Source of the DNA: Clostridia bacterium
GTDB lineage: Bacteria; Bacillota; Clostridia; Christensenellales; Aristaeellaceae
Direction of reading: 5' to 3'
Length of the DNA: 7,506 nucleotides
NCBI GenBank assembly: GCA_017412445.1
Contig: JAFPYA010000065.1
Location: forward strand, 1-7,506
A program made the translations under genes and the position numbers. The notes below the pieces were generated by a model. That model was not told the origin of the DNA, searched no databases, and was given only the letters and a program-made list of their open reading frames with translations. Position 1 is the stretch's first letter; the number at the start of each line of letters is the position of its first letter. Shown one piece after another: positions 6,337-7,506 of the stretch.

Positions 6337-6375
6337 AAGCCTTTGCCTGAGACATCCGGTTTTTCGGCAAAGCTT
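6337..6375 (+). repeat. Inverted repeat in the dehydrogenase leader (outer)
   Basis: CTTTGCC (6341-6347) pairs with GGCAAAG (6366-6372), and AAG (6337-6339) with CTT (6373-6375) extends it to 10 bp with one bulged C at 6340. The 18-nt interval includes most of CCGGTTTTTCGG (6356-6367), a 12-mer also found at 4465-4476. No T-tract follows, so it is not a good terminator. An operator or leader RNA hairpin would fit. Confidence 0.5.
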
Positions 6376-6392
6376 CGAAACGGCACTATCAT
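6364..6392 (+). promoter_or_regulatory. Candidate promoter of the dehydrogenase gene
   Basis: TCGGCA (6364-6369, four of six matches to TTGACA) and TATCAT (6387-6392) are 17 nt apart. The match is modest, but it is the best seen between the terminator and the GTG start. The -35 box overlaps the right arm of one inverted repeat and the -10 box overlaps the next palindrome, as expected of a repressible promoter. Confidence 0.35.
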
Positions 6393-6407
6393 TCTGCAAG
6401 GCAGAAT
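6391..6407 (+). repeat. Palindrome ATTCTGC-AAG-GCAGAAT near the likely transcription start
   Basis: A perfect 7-bp inverted repeat with a 3-nt centre lies 23 nt before the GTG start of the dehydrogenase and touches the candidate -10 box. Its size and dyad symmetry suit a repressor binding site; it could equally form a small hairpin in the leader RNA. Confidence 0.45.
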
Positions 6408-6415
6408 ATGAGTAC

Positions 6416-6423
6416 GGGAGGGG
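6416..6423 (+). promoter_or_regulatory. Ribosome binding site that sets the dehydrogenase GTG start
   Basis: GGGAGGGG lies 6 nt before the GTG at 6430. No in-frame ATG is available close by, so this strong site supports the non-ATG start. Confidence 0.8.
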
Positions 6424-6429
6424 ATACAC

Positions 6430-7440
6430 GTGAAGCAAGCGTTTTTGAAGGCGCCGTTCCTGATCGAGATCAGGGACGTGCCCGTGCCGGAGATAAAAAG
6501 CGACGAGGCGCTGATACGCGTAAAGGCCTGCGGTATTTGCGGCTCGGATATAAACACGGCGCGGACCGCGCAGGACTTTCGCCCCTTCGGGCACGAATTT
6601 TCGGGAATAGTTGAGAAGGTCGGCGCGGAGGTCAAGAACGTCGCTCCGGGCGATCATGTGACCGTGGAATCCTCAAGCTTATGCGGCACGTGCGACATGT
6701 GCCGAAACGGCCACCCCGAATTGTGCCTTCACCGCTACATATTTGCGCCTGTATACAACGGCTTTGCTCAGCTCGTCGCGGCGAAGGCGGGCGCGCTGGT
6801 TAAGTTTGAGGGCATCTCGTTTGAGGAGGCCGCAATCGTCGAGCCGATGGGCGTGGCGATGGACATGGTGAACGTGGCGGACATACAATTAAACGACAGC
6901 GTCGTAGTTTACGGCGCGGGGCCTATCGCGCTATTGGCAGTGAGGCTTGCGCGCCTTAAGGGCGCGGGCAAAATAACGGTGCTCGCTCATTCACACTCAA
7001 AAGCAAGGATCGATTTGGCTGCCTTTTACGGGGCGGACGAGATTATCTGTACCGACATAACCGACCCTGTAGAGGCGCTCAAGGGGCAGAGGGTGGACCG
7101 CGTGCTTGTGACCACGCCGCCATCTACCATAAAGGACGCCGCGGCGTTTGCGTCCTTCGGCGCGATTATAAGCGTTATAGGCATAGCAAAGTCCAAGCCC
7201 GAGAGCCTGTGCGAGCTTGACATAAACAGCATGCACTTCAGGCGGCTGCAATTGCGCTTTTCGTTCGCCGCACCCGCGCTGTTTTTCCCCATGTGCATAG
7301 ACATGATACGCAAAGGGCTCGTGGACGTAAAGCCGCTCATAAGCCATAGATTCTGCCTCAATGACATGCAGGCCGCAATGCTCGCCCTGCGCGACGACAA
7401 GGCGCGCGCCGTTAAGGTCATGATGACCGAGGACAACTGA
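6430..7440 (+). CDS. Zinc-dependent medium-chain alcohol/polyol dehydrogenase (MDR family)
   Basis: This cytoplasmic oxidoreductase of 336 residues belongs to the zinc-containing MDR group with sorbitol, threonine and sugar-phosphate dehydrogenases. It should interconvert an alcohol and a ketone or aldehyde using NAD(P). Catalytic zinc ligands are visible: Cys37 in CGICGSD (34-40), His55-Glu56 in FGHEFSG (53-59), and Glu138 in EPMG (138-141). The structural zinc site has four cysteines at 85, 88, 91 and 99. The Rossmann fold begins VVVYGAGPIA (158-167). Its third glycine is Ala167, and the acidic residue expected at the end of the second strand appears to be Ser188 in AHSHSKAR. Both changes hint at NADP(H). 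The GTG start is supported by GGGAGGGG 6 nt upstream and gives the normal N-terminus of the family. Two inverted repeats in the leader suggest substrate-dependent control. The gene has no visible partner in the window. The substrate is undetermined. Confidence 0.93.
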   Translation: MKQAFLKAPFLIEIRDVPVPEIKSDEALIRVKACGICGSDINTARTAQDFRPFGHEFSGIVEKVGAEVKNVAPGDHVTVESSSLCGTCDMCRNGHPELCLHRYIFAPVYNGFAQLVAAKAGALVKFEGISFEEAAIVEPMGVAMDMVNVADIQLNDSVVVYGAGPIALLAVRLARLKGAGKITVLAHSHSKARIDLAAFYGADEIICTDITDPVEALKGQRVDRVLVTTPPSTIKDAAAFASFGAIISVIGIAKSKPESLCELDINSMHFRRLQLRFSFAAPALFFPMCIDMIRKGLVDVKPLISHRFCLNDMQAAMLALRDDKARAVKVMMTEDN

Positions 7441-7447
7441 GATAATA

Positions 7448-7463
7448 CGCCTAAGGCGCTTTT
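7448..7463 (+). terminator. Weak hairpin after the dehydrogenase gene
   Basis: CGCC-TAA-GGCG followed by CTTTT lies 7 nt after the stop codon. The stem is only four GC pairs with a 3-nt loop, so termination is uncertain and the dehydrogenase transcript may run on past the window. Confidence 0.3.
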
Positions 7464-7506
7464 GAAACGACTGGGCTCAAAACATAAAACAAGGAGCCGA
7501 CCGCGC

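Noticed and set aside
7491..7506. AAGGAG as a ribosome binding site for a gene just beyond the window
   Set aside because: No start codon occurs in the remaining 10 nt, so spacing would be long and nothing downstream can be seen.

Overview
The window reads as a chromosomal stretch of a GC-rich, low-mobility Firmicute, most likely a gut-type member of the Clostridia. This is inferred from strong GGAGG-type ribosome binding sites before every gene, sigma-A-like promoters, compact intrinsic terminators and a PepC-type peptidase. ATA (Ile) and AGG (Arg) codons are frequent despite the GC-rich coding. No RNA gene, insertion sequence, phage gene or CRISPR array is visible. Species assignment is not possible from the sequence alone.

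Layout from left to right. (1) 19-2092, + strand: histidyl-tRNA synthetase followed 16 nt later by an unrecognised polytopic membrane protein, read as one operon. (2) 2093-2228: a convergent intergenic region with a strong, probably two-way terminator. (3) 2229-2825, - strand: a histidine phosphatase superfamily enzyme. (4) 2826-2980: a divergent intergenic region carrying a near-consensus extended -10 promoter. (5) 2981-4303, + strand: a PepC/bleomycin hydrolase-type cysteine aminopeptidase, closed by its own hairpin terminator. (6) 4409-6331, + strand: a separate unit with promoter, an AMP-forming acyl/amino-acid ligase, an acyl carrier protein 17 nt downstream, and a terminator. (7) 6332-7440, + strand: a zinc-dependent medium-chain dehydrogenase with a GTG start and a leader rich in inverted repeats. 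The last 66 nt hold only a weak hairpin.

Most genes are independent housekeeping or metabolic units: translation, peptide turnover, phosphate-ester hydrolysis and alcohol/polyol oxidation. The functionally coupled pair is the ligase plus carrier protein. The ligase should adenylate a carboxylic acid and load it on the phosphopantetheine arm of the carrier. No transferase, oxidase or Dlt-type export gene lies beside the pair, so the acyl group and its destination are unknown. This pair, the HisRS of eukaryote/Bacteroidetes type with a shortened C-terminus, and the symmetrical leader sequences are the points most worth a second look. Nothing here proves a wholly new system.
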